Assembly: GCA_947476485.1 (NCBI GenBank)
Contig: CANJQU010000011.1
Span: 1 to 64,000 of the forward strand
Direction of reading: 5' to 3'
Source: Chitinophagaceae bacterium
GTDB lineage: Bacteria; Bacteroidota; Bacteroidia; Chitinophagales; Chitinophagaceae
Length of the DNA: 64,000 bases
A model generated the notes under the pieces. It was given only the letters and a program-made list of their open reading frames with translations. It did no database searches and was not told the DNA's origin. The position numbers and the translations under genes were made by a program. Shown here piece after piece: positions 25,561 to 33,769 of the stretch (within the stretch, counting starts at the first letter, position 1; every line of letters starts with the position of its first letter).

Positions 25561-25594
25561 AGAGGCACGTAGCGAATACTATGTGCCTCTTTTG
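25561..25594 (+). terminator. Intrinsic terminator after the MetH module
   Basis: AGAGGCACGTAG and CTATGTGCCTCT form a 12-bp stem (one G-T) followed by TTTTG. Confidence 0.8.
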
Positions 25595-25612
25595 TCTAAT
25601 AGTGAATGCCGT

Positions 25613-27034
25613 ATGAGACCTTTGCTTGGTGCGCTGCTGTTTTTTACTTCTTCTTCCTTTGCGCAGGATAGTGTAAAACTGTCCGGTAACATCGTGAATC
25701 GAGCATCAGACAGCCTTGTAGTTACCTACAATGACAATCGTATCGCCTACTACCCAAATGAATTTTTCGCGCGAATTGATGATAAGGGTAATTTTTCGCT
25801 GGCCTTCCCGGTGCCGCATGGGGTATACACGCAGGCCACTATAGTAAATGGCAGCAGGCGCACAGAATTGATCTTGCATGCAGGCGATAGTCTGACCATG
25901 ACCGCCGATGCGCGGCACTTTGACAGCACTATACATTTCAACGGCCGCGGCTGCGAAATTCAAAATTTCATTGTATCGCATACAATGGCGATGGGCAGGA
26001 TAAACACTTATGCTACTAAGGTAAAGACAGACATCAATAAAGAGCCGGCGGACTTTCTGAAAGCTATTGCCAACGAAAAGAATGTAGAAACTGATTTCCT
26101 TAATAAGCATAAAGCAGGTCTCCCACCGTCGTTCATCAGTTTCTGGGAGCAGCTGTTTGTGTACTATAACTACTTTTTCATTGAGCAGTATCCGCAGACA
26201 CATGCTATGGTAAAGGTGAGGCGGTATACGGACACAATACCGGATGCAAACTTTTCGGTGGTGGCGCAACTGCCTAATGCTTTTAATGATTCCCTGCTGC
26301 AGGTGCCGTCTTACCTGCTCTATCTTACGGGGGTTTTTGAGATCAAGCTCAAAGCGGCCGGGTATTCTTATCGTACCGGAGACACAGCGGCCTACCGTCG
26401 CTTCCAGGACAGTGTGGTGAGTTTGGTATATAAACTAATGCCCTCGAAGAGCGCGGAATTCTACCTGGCTCAAAACCTTTATGGCCGGGCACGTAACCAA
26501 CCTTTAGAAAAGACGGAAAACATGTATGCAGCCTTCAAAAAGCGCTGGCCAAAAAGTGAATACCTTCTTATGCTTGACAAGCAGGTGGCTCTGGCTGAGC
26601 GGCTGGCACCGGGACAACCCGCACCGGATTTTGACATCATCACTCCCGATGGTAAGCATACAAAACTGTCTGAACTCAAGGGCAAAGTGGTGTATATAGA
26701 CTTCTGGGCAAGCTGGTGCAAGCAGTGTGTGGGTGAGATCATAAAGGGAGCTAAAATGAAAGAGCTCCTTAGAAAAAAGCCGCTGGAATTTGTGTATGTA
26801 TCTATAGACAATGACACAACTGCTGACAATATGCTGATCGAAAAGTATAAAATGGAAGGGCTATTTACCCACGCCACCGGTGCATGGAATGCCCGTGAGG
26901 TGCAGCTTTATGGGGTGACGTCGCTGCCGGCATACTTCCTTATCGATGAGTATGGAAAATTCGCGATGCAAAACCCGCCGACTTTTCTGCAGTCGACAGA
27001 GCTGATACTCGCTATTGAGAAGCTGTTCCGGTAG
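25613..27034 (+). CDS. TlpA-like thioredoxin-domain protein, exported
   Basis: A 473-residue periplasmic protein. The ATG at 25613 gives a clean signal peptide (MRPLLGALLFFTSSSFAQ). The first 330 residues look like the Bacteroidota 'DUF4369' beta-rich plus helical arrangement. The last 140 form a TlpA/ResA-type thioredoxin domain with active site WCKQC, preceded by 'PAPDFDIITPDGKHTKLSEL' and the family's cis-Pro in 'VTSLPAYFLID'. It probably reduces disulfides of envelope proteins. No neighbouring gene points to a specific partner. Confidence 0.88.
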   Translation: MRPLLGALLFFTSSSFAQDSVKLSGNIVNRASDSLVVTYNDNRIAYYPNEFFARIDDKGNFSLAFPVPHGVYTQATIVNGSRRTELILHAGDSLTMTADARHFDSTIHFNGRGCEIQNFIVSHTMAMGRINTYATKVKTDINKEPADFLKAIANEKNVETDFLNKHKAGLPPSFISFWEQLFVYYNYFFIEQYPQTHAMVKVRRYTDTIPDANFSVVAQLPNAFNDSLLQVPSYLLYLTGVFEIKLKAAGYSYRTGDTAAYRRFQDSVVSLVYKLMPSKSAEFYLAQNLYGRARNQPLEKTENMYAAFKKRWPKSEYLLMLDKQVALAERLAPGQPAPDFDIITPDGKHTKLSELKGKVVYIDFWASWCKQCVGEIIKGAKMKELLRKKPLEFVYVSIDNDTTADNMLIEKYKMEGLFTHATGAWNAREVQLYGVTSLPAYFLIDEYGKFAMQNPPTFLQSTELILAIEKLFR

Positions 27035-27040
27035 TTGATT

Positions 27041-27069
27041 AACCGCGGAGGCGCAGAGACGCTAAGGTT
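27041..27069 (+). repeat. Dispersed repeat TTAACC-CGGAGGCGCAGAGACGC (family C)
   Basis: Aligns base for base over most of its length with the loop sequence at 14315-14345. A weaker reverse copy appears near 29465-29500. It sits directly after the TlpA-like gene stop. Confidence 0.5.
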
Positions 27070-27111
27070 TATACGGGGTTTGGTTTTGTTCGCAAAGGTT
27101 TTAGTGGGATA

Positions 27112-27654
27112 CTATACTGTTCGTTCGCTTTTCAGAAGGCCTGCTACTACTACGTCTTCCGGCATACCATTGCGCAGGATGCTCTGCCGGATAATGCCTT
27201 CGATCTTAAAGCCCAGGCGCTTTGCTATTCGTGCGCTTCGCTCGTTGGCGCTCACAAAGTGTATCTCTATTTTGTTGAGTCCCAGTTTGTCGAACAGGAA
27301 GGCCACAAAGGCCGTGATGCTTTTGGTCATGATCCCCTTGCCCTGATGTCCTTCGCTGATCCAGTAGCCTATCTCTGCTCTTTTTAATTGTTGCTCCCAA
27401 TGGTGCAGTCCTATGCCGCCAATAATTTTGTTGTCACATACAATACAGAGATCCAGCCCCTCCTGGTTATGTGCTTTTTGCAGTGAGCTCTGAATGAATT
27501 CGAGTGATTGCTCCGGCCTTACGGTTTTATCGACCCAGTCGAGCCAGGGGTGCAGGTGCTTGCGGGAAGCGTTGATCGTATCAAACAGCTCCTGTGCATC
27601 GCCAACCTCGAATGAGCGAAGCTGTATGTTATCGTCTATGGTTATTGATACCAC
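27112..27654 (-). CDS. GNAT N-acetyltransferase, RimJ/RimL-like
   Basis: A 180-residue acetyl-CoA-dependent transferase. The acetyl-CoA loop is visible as 'SEGHQGKGIMTKSITAF' (Q/RxxGxG/A), preceded by 'IGGIGLHHWEQQLKRAEIGYWI' and followed by 'ANERSARIAKRLGF' typical of the RimL branch that acetylates ribosomal protein L12/L7 or other amines. The true substrate cannot be read from sequence. It is a monocistronic gene between two repeat clusters. Confidence 0.88.
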   Translation of the reverse strand: MVSITIDDNIQLRSFEVGDAQELFDTINASRKHLHPWLDWVDKTVRPEQSLEFIQSSLQKAHNQEGLDLCIVCDNKIIGGIGLHHWEQQLKRAEIGYWISEGHQGKGIMTKSITAFVAFLFDKLGLNKIEIHFVSANERSARIAKRLGFKIEGIIRQSILRNGMPEDVVVAGLLKSERTV

Positions 27655-27703
27655 TTAAGAACAGGCAATGTTTAAAAGGTAAACAAATTGAATTCCTATC
27701 TTC

Positions 27704-27853
27704 CTAGCCCCGGCCTTTCAGGCTGGGGGAAATGATCAGCAAAGAAATCAGGCTTTAGCCAAAATACGTAATAAAATACCCTTGCTGTGCTAGATTTGGC
27801 TAAAGCCAGTAGTCTTTGTTCTTTGCTCCCCCGACCTAAAGGTCGGGGCAACT
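27704..27853. repeat. Palindromic repeat pair, REP/BIME-like (family B)
   Basis: Two REP-like units face each other. Each has an outer hairpin (CCCCGGCCTTTCAGGCTGGGG at the left, CCCCGACCTAAAGGTCGGGG at the right) and, about 20 nt inward, GGCTTTAGCCAAA. A single related unit lies at 45455-45509. The arrangement resembles REP pairs moved by RAYT transposases in other bacteria. It takes up most of the 300-bp gap 27655-27951, which holds nothing else that I see. Confidence 0.7.
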
Positions 27854-27951
27854 AAGCTGATTTTCTTAAAGGTGTAATTTACTACCGCAAAAATATTCGA
27901 GCTAAATTATTTCCTCCGATCATTTTTAGCCGCAAAAGCTAAATAGATGGT

Positions 27952-27979
27952 GCCCCCTTTAGGGGGTCAGGGGGTTTAA
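27952..27979 (-). repeat. Family A hairpin repeat at the lpxD stop
   Basis: Minus strand: TTAAACCCCCTGACCCCC then TAAAGGGGGC. The reading frame passes through the first half, so the repeat encodes the last residues (LNPLTP) and the stop codon. Confidence 0.75.
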
Positions 27980-28909
27980 TTTTGCCCACATTTCCGGTAT
28001 ACGCTTTATCCATGCCAACTCACGCATCTTTGTCTTCGCATCGACCACCGGCGATCCGAAATAAGTTTTACCACCTTCCAGGCTTGCCGGCACACCGCTC
28101 TGTGCCAGCACCACGGCACCCTTACCTATGGTCAGGTCTTTGCTCACACCTACCTGGCCCCACAGTATCACCTCATCTTCTATTATGGCCTTACCGCCTA
28201 TACCCACCTGTGCTGCAAACAGGCAGTTCCTACCGATCACCGCACCATGGCCTATGTGTATATGATTATCCAGCTTGGTACCACGGCCTACGATGGTATC
28301 GCCACTTACTCCCTTATCTATGGTAGTGCCTGCGCCTATCTCCACATCATTCTCTATCACCACGCGGCCGCAGCTGTCCATTTTGTTGTATTGTACTTCA
28401 TCACTCTTGCGGCGCTTGTAGTAGAATGCATCGGCACCCAGCACACAGCCGGCGTGAATAATTACATTATCGCCGATCACACAATGGTCATATATCGTGA
28501 CGTTTGGATGAATGAGGCAGTTGCGGCCGATGCGCACATGATTGCCCACAAAAACCCCGGGCTGTATATGTGTGCCTTCGCCGATCACTGCGCTATCGCT
28601 GATCATTTTAGTCGCCGGCTCAAATGGGGAGAACCGTTTCACCAGTTTCACGTAGGCGTTGAATGGCTCATCGGTCACCAGCAGCGTCTTGCCATCGGGG
28701 CAGGGCACTTCTTTATTTATGATGATAACTGTAGCCGCAGAATTGAGACAAGCATTATAGTACTTCTCATAATCGACAAACGAAATATCTCCTGCTATTA
28801 CCTTATGTATCTCATTTATACCCGTGGCTTCCTGGTCTTTGTTCCCGATGAGCTTAGCTTCCGTAAACTCAGCGATCCATTGCACCGGAACAGGTTTTTC
28901 AAACTTCAT
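27959..28909 (-). CDS. lpxD: UDP-3-O-acylglucosamine N-acyltransferase (LpxD)
   Basis: Adds the N-linked hydroxyacyl chain to UDP-3-O-acylglucosamine in lipid A synthesis. The N-terminal domain (1-100) includes 'DISFVDYEKYY'. A left-handed beta helix of hexapeptide repeats follows (about 105-290), with the catalytic His region 'LDNHIHIGHGAVIG'. At 316 residues it is a little shorter than the usual 340, so it could be the second LpxD-like paralog that Bacteroidota often carry. The C-terminal LNPLTP is derived from the hairpin repeat. It stands alone rather than in the lpxD-lpxC-fabZ-lpxA cluster. Confidence 0.85.
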   Translation of the reverse strand: MKFEKPVPVQWIAEFTEAKLIGNKDQEATGINEIHKVIAGDISFVDYEKYYNACLNSAATVIIINKEVPCPDGKTLLVTDEPFNAYVKLVKRFSPFEPATKMISDSAVIGEGTHIQPGVFVGNHVRIGRNCLIHPNVTIYDHCVIGDNVIIHAGCVLGADAFYYKRRKSDEVQYNKMDSCGRVVIENDVEIGAGTTIDKGVSGDTIVGRGTKLDNHIHIGHGAVIGRNCLFAAQVGIGGKAIIEDEVILWGQVGVSKDLTIGKGAVVLAQSGVPASLEGGKTYFGSPVVDAKTKMRELAWIKRIPEMWAKLNPLTP

Positions 28910-29032
28910 ATATTATACTTTGCCGCAAAAATACAACTTTGAGTGGGGGATTTTTAAAAAGGATGAATATTGGGCGGTATCCGCATTATCCTGGAACTCA
29001 TGGCTTAAATAACAGAGAAGGAAGGTAAGCTG

Positions 29033-29404
29033 CTATTGACTAGCAAAGTTAATTTCCTTAAACAGAGGGAAAAATTCATTGTATGGCTCAGTGATCTCTA
29101 TTATTACATTTGTATCAATAAAAACTCTTCCTTCTTCCCATTTTCGATTATCAATCGTAAAATAAATCAATGTAAAATCACCATAATCATTTGCCTTCCA
29201 GTTACCTGATACCTCTCTATCTTTATATTCAACAATGAATGACTTATCACTATTCAGAAAAAGTTTAGGTAAATCATAGTGTGACTTGCTATCAATTAAA
29301 ACATAGTTTTTCACTTCATATTTACCGACTATCTCTCTTTCATTTCTATTCATGCACGAGCACAACAATAACAAAGGCAATAACTGTTTATAAATCCGAC
29401 CCAT
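29033..29404 (-). CDS. Small predicted lipoprotein
   Basis: A 123-residue protein with a short hydrophobic leader and lipobox-like 'LLLLCSC', so probably a lipoprotein anchored at Cys. The mature part is beta-rich ('VSGNWKANDYGDFTLIYF') and looks lipocalin-like; no family name can be given. It is AT-rich compared with its neighbours and lies as a single gene upstream of nothing obvious on its strand. Confidence 0.65.
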   Translation of the reverse strand: MGRIYKQLLPLLLLCSCMNRNEREIVGKYEVKNYVLIDSKSHYDLPKLFLNSDKSFIVEYKDREVSGNWKANDYGDFTLIYFTIDNRKWEEGRVFIDTNVIIEITEPYNEFFPLFKEINFASQ

Positions 29405-29510
29405 ATTAATGCGTGTTAGTGGTAAAAAATGATCGGCAATTATAAGGACTTGACTTTACGTTCCCGCTGAGTCTCTCCCTTTCTCAGCACTCTGCGGCAT
29501 TCAGGTACAA

Positions 29511-29789
29511 CTAGTGTTCATACTTTTCGCTCAGCGAATACAGTGTATCAGGGCTAAAATCGAGTGGGGCAGGATTGATCGTACCATCAAGCTCTCTGAT
29601 TTTAGCGAGGCCGTCCCATTTTAATGTAGGATAATCATCCAAGGTTACAGAATTAAACACGTCCGGCTTTTTTAGTGCGGGAAAGCTTGACAATAGCGAA
29701 TCGAAATTTATTTTCCTTTTTTCACCGTTTTCAAAAACAACAGTAATCGTATAAGGTTGTATGGCAACAATGGATTTTATGAAATGCAT
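29511..29789 (-). CDS. DUF2442 domain protein
   Basis: A 92-residue protein with the DUF2442 pattern ('YTITVVFENGEKRKINF' then 'WDGLAKIRELDGTINPAPL' variant of the ending). It starts 5 bp after the stop of the DUF4160 gene on the same strand. The DUF4160-DUF2442 pair is a recurring small two-gene unit in bacterial genomes with a layout like toxin-antitoxin modules; activity is not established. Confidence 0.8.
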   Translation of the reverse strand: MHFIKSIVAIQPYTITVVFENGEKRKINFDSLLSSFPALKKPDVFNSVTLDDYPTLKWDGLAKIRELDGTINPAPLDFSPDTLYSLSEKYEH

Positions 29790-29794
29790 AAGCT

Positions 29795-30058
29795 CTACTT
29801 TAATGGTTCTATCCGTGAAATAATACCTCCTTCCCTAAGAGATTCTTTATAGTTACTCATAAGTTCATCTCTATGTAGTTCAGTCCATGCCTGTACCAGT
29901 CTCAATGCCCTTTTCGGCAACGTGCCTTCTATTATCTCACCATCTGAAATACTAATTTGAGCTTTAAATTCTCCATAGTCCGCGTGAAAATGTGGAGGCA
30001 CATGATCATAAAAAAACATCCTTATGATAATACCATAAAAGCGGCATATTTCAGGCAT
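29795..30058 (-). CDS. DUF4160 domain protein
   Basis: An 87-residue protein with the family hallmark 'MFFYDHVPPHFHADYGEF', whose His-rich core suggests metal binding, followed by 'LPKRALRLVQAWTELHRDEL'. It pairs with the DUF2442 gene 5 bp downstream. It is divergent from the class IV aminotransferase, whose long ORF (29957) overlaps it only because the track uses an artefactual start. Confidence 0.85.
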   Translation of the reverse strand: MPEICRFYGIIIRMFFYDHVPPHFHADYGEFKAQISISDGEIIEGTLPKRALRLVQAWTELHRDELMSNYKESLREGGIISRIEPLK

Positions 30059-30140
30059 AATATATTTTATTACAAAATTAGTGCTAATTTCTACATAATC
30101 CTTAACGACAGCTCCATCAATTCATCCCACAAACTATTTT

Positions 30141-30148
30141 ACCTTAGC
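30141..30148 (+). promoter_or_regulatory. -7-like box TACCTTAG
   Basis: TACCTTAG lies 7 bp before the proposed TTG start of the aminotransferase. The same TAnnTTAG variant precedes the genes at 33317 and 45972. Confidence 0.45.
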
Positions 30149-30154
30149 ACCATC

Positions 30155-30979
30155 TTGAACTACATCAACCTCAACGGAAAAATCACAGATGCTGCGGCCG
30201 CTGCAATGCCGGTGGACAATGGCGCATTCCGGTATGGGTATGGGCTGTTTGAAACTATGCTGGTGCAGGATGGGGTTATCCGGCTGGGGCAGTACCACTG
30301 GGAACGGCTATTTGCGGGTACGGTGACTTTGAATTTCGAGCTGCCTGCGCTTATGACGCCTGAGTATCTCGAGAAAGAGGTGTTGCAAACTGTAAAGAAA
30401 AATAAGCTCGAAAAGCTTTGTCGTGTGCGCCTGCAGTTATTTGCGGGTGGTGGCGGCCTTTATGGCCGGGAGAGCAACAAACCGGGTTTTGTGATAGAGT
30501 GTTTCCCACTGGATGAAATCACTTTACAGCTTAATGAGAATGGGCTGGTAGCTGGTATAGCCACAGGTGTCGCAAAAACGGTGGATACCCTTTGCAACTT
30601 AAAATCCTGCAATGCGCTTATCCATGCTATGGCCGCGCAACAGGCTATGGCAAATAAATGGAATGATGCCATTATCTGCAACAGTGAGGTACGCATGATA
30701 GAGAGCACGGTTGCCAATATCTTCTGGATAAAGGATTATATCGTATACACCCCGCCGCTGAAAGATGGTTGTGTGGCAGGTGTGATGAGACGTCATGTAC
30801 TGGAAACAACAACTGTTAAAGAAAAAAGCCTCACCATTATGGAATTGCTGCAGGCAGATGAGGTGTTCCTCACTAATGCAATAAAACAGGTGCGGTGGGT
30901 CAGCAACATAAATAAGTCCCGCTACGGCAACGAGCAAACCAGACACATTCATAATTTACTGAACAGCAGGCAAGCATAA
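30155..30979 (+). CDS. Class IV aminotransferase (PabC/IlvE fold)
   Basis: A PLP enzyme of the fold-type IV group: branched-chain or D-amino acid aminotransferase, or 4-amino-4-deoxychorismate lyase. The start 'NYINLNGKI' and 'DNGAFRYGYGLFETM' match PabC-like proteins; the PLP lysine lies in 'LCNLKSCNALIHAMAA'. A TTG at 30155 gives the normal family N-terminus and follows a -7 box, whereas the ATG at 29957 would overlap the DUF4160 gene and add 66 meaningless residues. 274 residues. PabC for folate synthesis is attractive, as folA is also in the window, but the substrate is unproven. Confidence 0.82.
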   Translation: MNYINLNGKITDAAAAAMPVDNGAFRYGYGLFETMLVQDGVIRLGQYHWERLFAGTVTLNFELPALMTPEYLEKEVLQTVKKNKLEKLCRVRLQLFAGGGGLYGRESNKPGFVIECFPLDEITLQLNENGLVAGIATGVAKTVDTLCNLKSCNALIHAMAAQQAMANKWNDAIICNSEVRMIESTVANIFWIKDYIVYTPPLKDGCVAGVMRRHVLETTTVKEKSLTIMELLQADEVFLTNAIKQVRWVSNINKSRYGNEQTRHIHNLLNSRQA

Positions 30980-31023
30980 AATATGTATTATATTTGACTG
31001 CTCATACTTTAAGGTATCCAGTT

Positions 31024-31809
31024 ATGAAACCATTCTACTTACTATTTGCGGGTCTCTTTTTAACCGCAGCTACTGCTTCTGCACAGATATTGTTTGCTCC
31101 CGAGGCGGGCTATAATATCTGTACCTATACAGGCACTACAGATGGTCGCGTGCGCACGGGCAAGAACGCCTATGCTGTGGGCGGCAATCTCAACTTTCCG
31201 CTGAGTAAGCACTTCTCCATATTGACCGGGGTGTTCTTTGTGCGCAATGGCTACACCTCGCCCTACCGGGGCCAGAACCTGTTCGAGGGTATGAACACCT
31301 ACCAGATCCCGCTGAGCCTCGAGTACCAGATAGGCCCGGAAAAGAGCCATTTCTTTATTGGCGCGGGCCCCTACCTGGACATTAACCAGGATGGCATTGT
31401 GCGCCTTACCGGCACATTGCCCAGTTCCCGGGGCATGCGCATAGGCAACGGTGCTGCCGATGATATCAACCGCTGGGACTATGGTGCACAGGGTTGGCTC
31501 ATGATACAGATCGTTCATGGTTTGTATGTGCGGGCAACATATTCGCAGGGCTTCAATAACATGACGCCTATGGGAGATAAGCGGTGGCCAAGCGTGGATA
31601 CCAAGCACGGGACCTATAACCAGGATATGAGGTTTACACTGGGCTATGCCTTCACGGCAATTCCGAAAAAGGTGCACCGCGATAAAAACGGAAAGATAAT
31701 AGACAAGAAAGAAGAAAAAAGGAAGGAAAAAGAGAAGAAAAGGAAGGAAAAGGAGAAGGAAGAAAAAAGAGCTGAAAAGGAAGAAAGGGAAAACAAGAAG
31801 AAAAAGTAG
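31024..31809 (+). CDS. Outer-membrane beta-barrel (PorT-like) with Lys/Glu-rich tail
   Basis: A signal peptide (MKPFYLLFAGLFLTAATASAQ) is followed by an eight-stranded barrel pattern typical of Bacteroidota PorT/OMP_b-brl_2 proteins ('GAGPYLDINQDGIVRL', 'GLYVRATYSQGFNNM'). The last 45 residues are nearly all Lys and Glu, an unusual periplasmic tail after the final strand. The ATG at 31024 is chosen because a perfect TATATTTG box lies at 30989. A second, unrelated-length barrel gene follows at 31892 with its own -7 box. Function unknown. Confidence 0.8.
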   Translation: MKPFYLLFAGLFLTAATASAQILFAPEAGYNICTYTGTTDGRVRTGKNAYAVGGNLNFPLSKHFSILTGVFFVRNGYTSPYRGQNLFEGMNTYQIPLSLEYQIGPEKSHFFIGAGPYLDINQDGIVRLTGTLPSSRGMRIGNGAADDINRWDYGAQGWLMIQIVHGLYVRATYSQGFNNMTPMGDKRWPSVDTKHGTYNQDMRFTLGYAFTAIPKKVHRDKNGKIIDKKEEKRKEKEKKRKEKEKEEKRAEKEERENKKKK

Positions 31810-31891
31810 TACTTGGCCGCTCAGTCCCGAAAGGGCGATCCACTTTAGCAGATGAATATTTTAGCCTGATACTTACCTACCTTTGAGGTAT

Positions 31892-32608
31892 ATGCGATAT
31901 TTCCATCTGCTGATAAGCGCGTTAATAATATTGAGTACCACAACGAAAGCCCAAACGGGCTTCGGCCCGGAAATAGGCCTAGGCATGAGCAAGATGCGTT
32001 TTGCGCCGCCGCTCTCTTTTACAGCCGCATCTGTAAGCGGCATCGCCAGTGGTAAAATAGGCGGGCTGATAGATAAGCCGCTCAACAAGCATGTTTTTTT
32101 CCAGGCGGGACTATCTTTTTCGCGCAAGGGCGCGGTGAGGGAATTCTCCTATTATACCAATGACAGCTTTAGTGAAGCTGTGAACCAGACTCTATCTATA
32201 TATTATATCGACCTGCCGCTAAATGTGATCTGGAAATCCGGAAGACAAGGGCACGGGCGGCTTATTGCGGGCGTGGGTGCTACCCCTTCTTATATTATAG
32301 CAGGCAAAAACAAACTGCACGACAACTTTGTTTCCCAGGGAGTGAGAACGGTAACGGAAGATAATACCAATATTATTGTCGGGCAGACAGTGAAAGGATT
32401 TGACATAGGGCTGAATATCACTGCCGGCTATGAGCTGGCTACCGGCCTGTTTTTCCGCGGGTATTATACTATAGGCGTCAGCGACATTGGTCCCGGCACC
32501 GAGATAGATAAGAACAGAATGTTTGGCCTGGCAGCGGGGTACCTCTTCGGCAAAGGCCGGAATGCAAATAAGGATACAGACGGTCTTATAGACAAGAGTA
32601 AAGACTAA
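31892..32608 (+). CDS. Outer-membrane beta-barrel protein (PorT-like)
   Basis: A 238-residue exported protein (signal MRYFHLLISALIILSTTTKAQ) with alternating barrel strands: 'GFGPEIGLGMSKM', 'HVFFQAGLSFSRKG', 'GLNITAGYELATGLFFRGYY' (quoted in parts) and 'AAGYLFGKG' at the end. The TACCTTTG box at 31878 precedes the ATG by 7 bp. It is probably a paralog of the barrel encoded just upstream. No direct evidence of role; PorT itself is needed for T9SS but this looks like a generic family member. Confidence 0.8.
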   Translation: MRYFHLLISALIILSTTTKAQTGFGPEIGLGMSKMRFAPPLSFTAASVSGIASGKIGGLIDKPLNKHVFFQAGLSFSRKGAVREFSYYTNDSFSEAVNQTLSIYYIDLPLNVIWKSGRQGHGRLIAGVGATPSYIIAGKNKLHDNFVSQGVRTVTEDNTNIIVGQTVKGFDIGLNITAGYELATGLFFRGYYTIGVSDIGPGTEIDKNRMFGLAAGYLFGKGRNANKDTDGLIDKSKD

Positions 32609-32750
32609 AAAGTCATAAAATATATAGTTTTCTGATATTGCGTTCTTTGTTTTTTGTTAAATAAAGTTCAATATCAACACTATATAAATGTTATTTTATA
32701 GCAATCGACAATTTTAACAACTTTTATCAACATCTTTTGCACACGAGTGG

Positions 32751-32758
32751 TATATTTG
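32751..32758 (+). promoter_or_regulatory. -7 box TATATTTG
   Basis: A perfect TAnnTTTG box 27 bp before ATG 32786, at the end of a very AT-rich intergenic region (32609-32785). Confidence 0.65.
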
Positions 32759-32785
32759 CAACCCACTTAGGGTGAAATATTGTTG

Positions 32786-33289
32786 ATGAATAGGATATAT
32801 AAAACGATTTTGGTGGTGCTTTTATCAGCATCTGGTTTTTGCGCCAGCGCGCAAAACAAGTCGTATATATCAAACCACAAGGTTATAGCCGCTGCACTTT
32901 CTCAGAAGTACGGCATTCCTGCCCCGGTGATCCTTTCTATTGCTGCAATTGAATCATCAGGCGGAGCGGGACCAGCAGCAAAAGTCCTCAACAATCACTT
33001 CGGTATAGTAGGCAAAAACAGTTATGTAAACCACAATGGCCGTAAAAGCAGGTATAAAGAGTATAGCAATGAAATTGCATCGTATGTGGATTTCTGCAAA
33101 CTCATTACCCGCAAGAGTTTTTATAACAAGTTAAAGGGTAATCCGGATTGCAATGCTTGGATCAAGGCTATCAGCCGTTGCGGTTACTCTGAGGAGCCCG
33201 GCATGTGGGAGCAAAAAGTATTTAGTGTGCTTTATACCATCAAGTTTGTGCCCGCCATCGGCTTCGCATCGCTGGCGTCTTTCAAATAA
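32786..33289 (+). CDS. Exported glucosaminidase-domain peptidoglycan hydrolase
   Basis: A 167-residue protein with a signal peptide and a FlgJ/LytG-type N-acetylglucosaminidase domain: catalytic Glu region 'ILSIAAIESSGG', then 'NNHFGIVGKNSY' and 'EYSNEIASYVDFCKLI'. It should cut glycan strands in the periplasm. There is no LysM or other wall-binding module. ATG 32786 is preferred over the in-frame TTG at 32780. It lies 27 bp before the next exported protein gene. Confidence 0.88.
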   Translation: MNRIYKTILVVLLSASGFCASAQNKSYISNHKVIAAALSQKYGIPAPVILSIAAIESSGGAGPAAKVLNNHFGIVGKNSYVNHNGRKSRYKEYSNEIASYVDFCKLITRKSFYNKLKGNPDCNAWIKAISRCGYSEEPGMWEQKVFSVLYTIKFVPAIGFASLASFK

Positions 33290-33316
33290 CCAGGGCTTCC
33301 GCTCAATAACTTAGCC

Positions 33317-33697
33317 ATGTGCAGCTCATATAAATATTTCACATTGCTATTGTTGCTTACTGCTCATATTTGCTTTGCCCAAAAGGAAAAAACAATCAGT
33401 TACGAAGATAAAGTGCTTTATGGCGGTTGCTGGTTTGTGCCGCACAACTCTGAGGTAAACATAAAATTCTCCGAATATTCCAATTTTGTTTTTCATCGCC
33501 TTGACTCAAACGGCAAAGAAGAAGTGGTGCATGGCAAGTTCCTGCTGGATGGCCAAAATCTGTGGCTGATATATAATGACCGGCCGAAGCAGAAATTCTA
33601 CATCTATAAAACCGAGAGCACAGATCCTCACTTTGTGATCAGGCCCACTCCTGTAGAAACGAGCGCGTATCGATTTGTACATGGGAATTGTGAATAA
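33317..33697 (+). CDS. Small exported protein, lipocalin-like pattern
   Basis: 126 residues: a signal peptide ending in 'AHICFAQ', then beta strands with 'YGGCWFVPHNSEVNIKFSEY' and 'GKFLLDGQNLWLIYND', a pattern like short lipocalin-type proteins of Bacteroidota. No named family. A TAACTTAG box precedes the ATG by a few bases. It has a similar size and layout to the gene at 48532, though sequence identity is low. Confidence 0.65.
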   Translation: MCSSYKYFTLLLLLTAHICFAQKEKTISYEDKVLYGGCWFVPHNSEVNIKFSEYSNFVFHRLDSNGKEEVVHGKFLLDGQNLWLIYNDRPKQKFYIYKTESTDPHFVIRPTPVETSAYRFVHGNCE

Positions 33698-33769
33698 GTA
33701 GGGTAGAAATTAATGCTGATATTATTTGCGGCTATCCTAATTTCACGCAGATAATTTTCCCCGCCCTGT

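Noticed and set aside
29957-30154. N-terminal extension of the class IV aminotransferase
   Set aside because: Overlaps the DUF4160 gene on the opposite strand; the family begins at the TTG at 30155.
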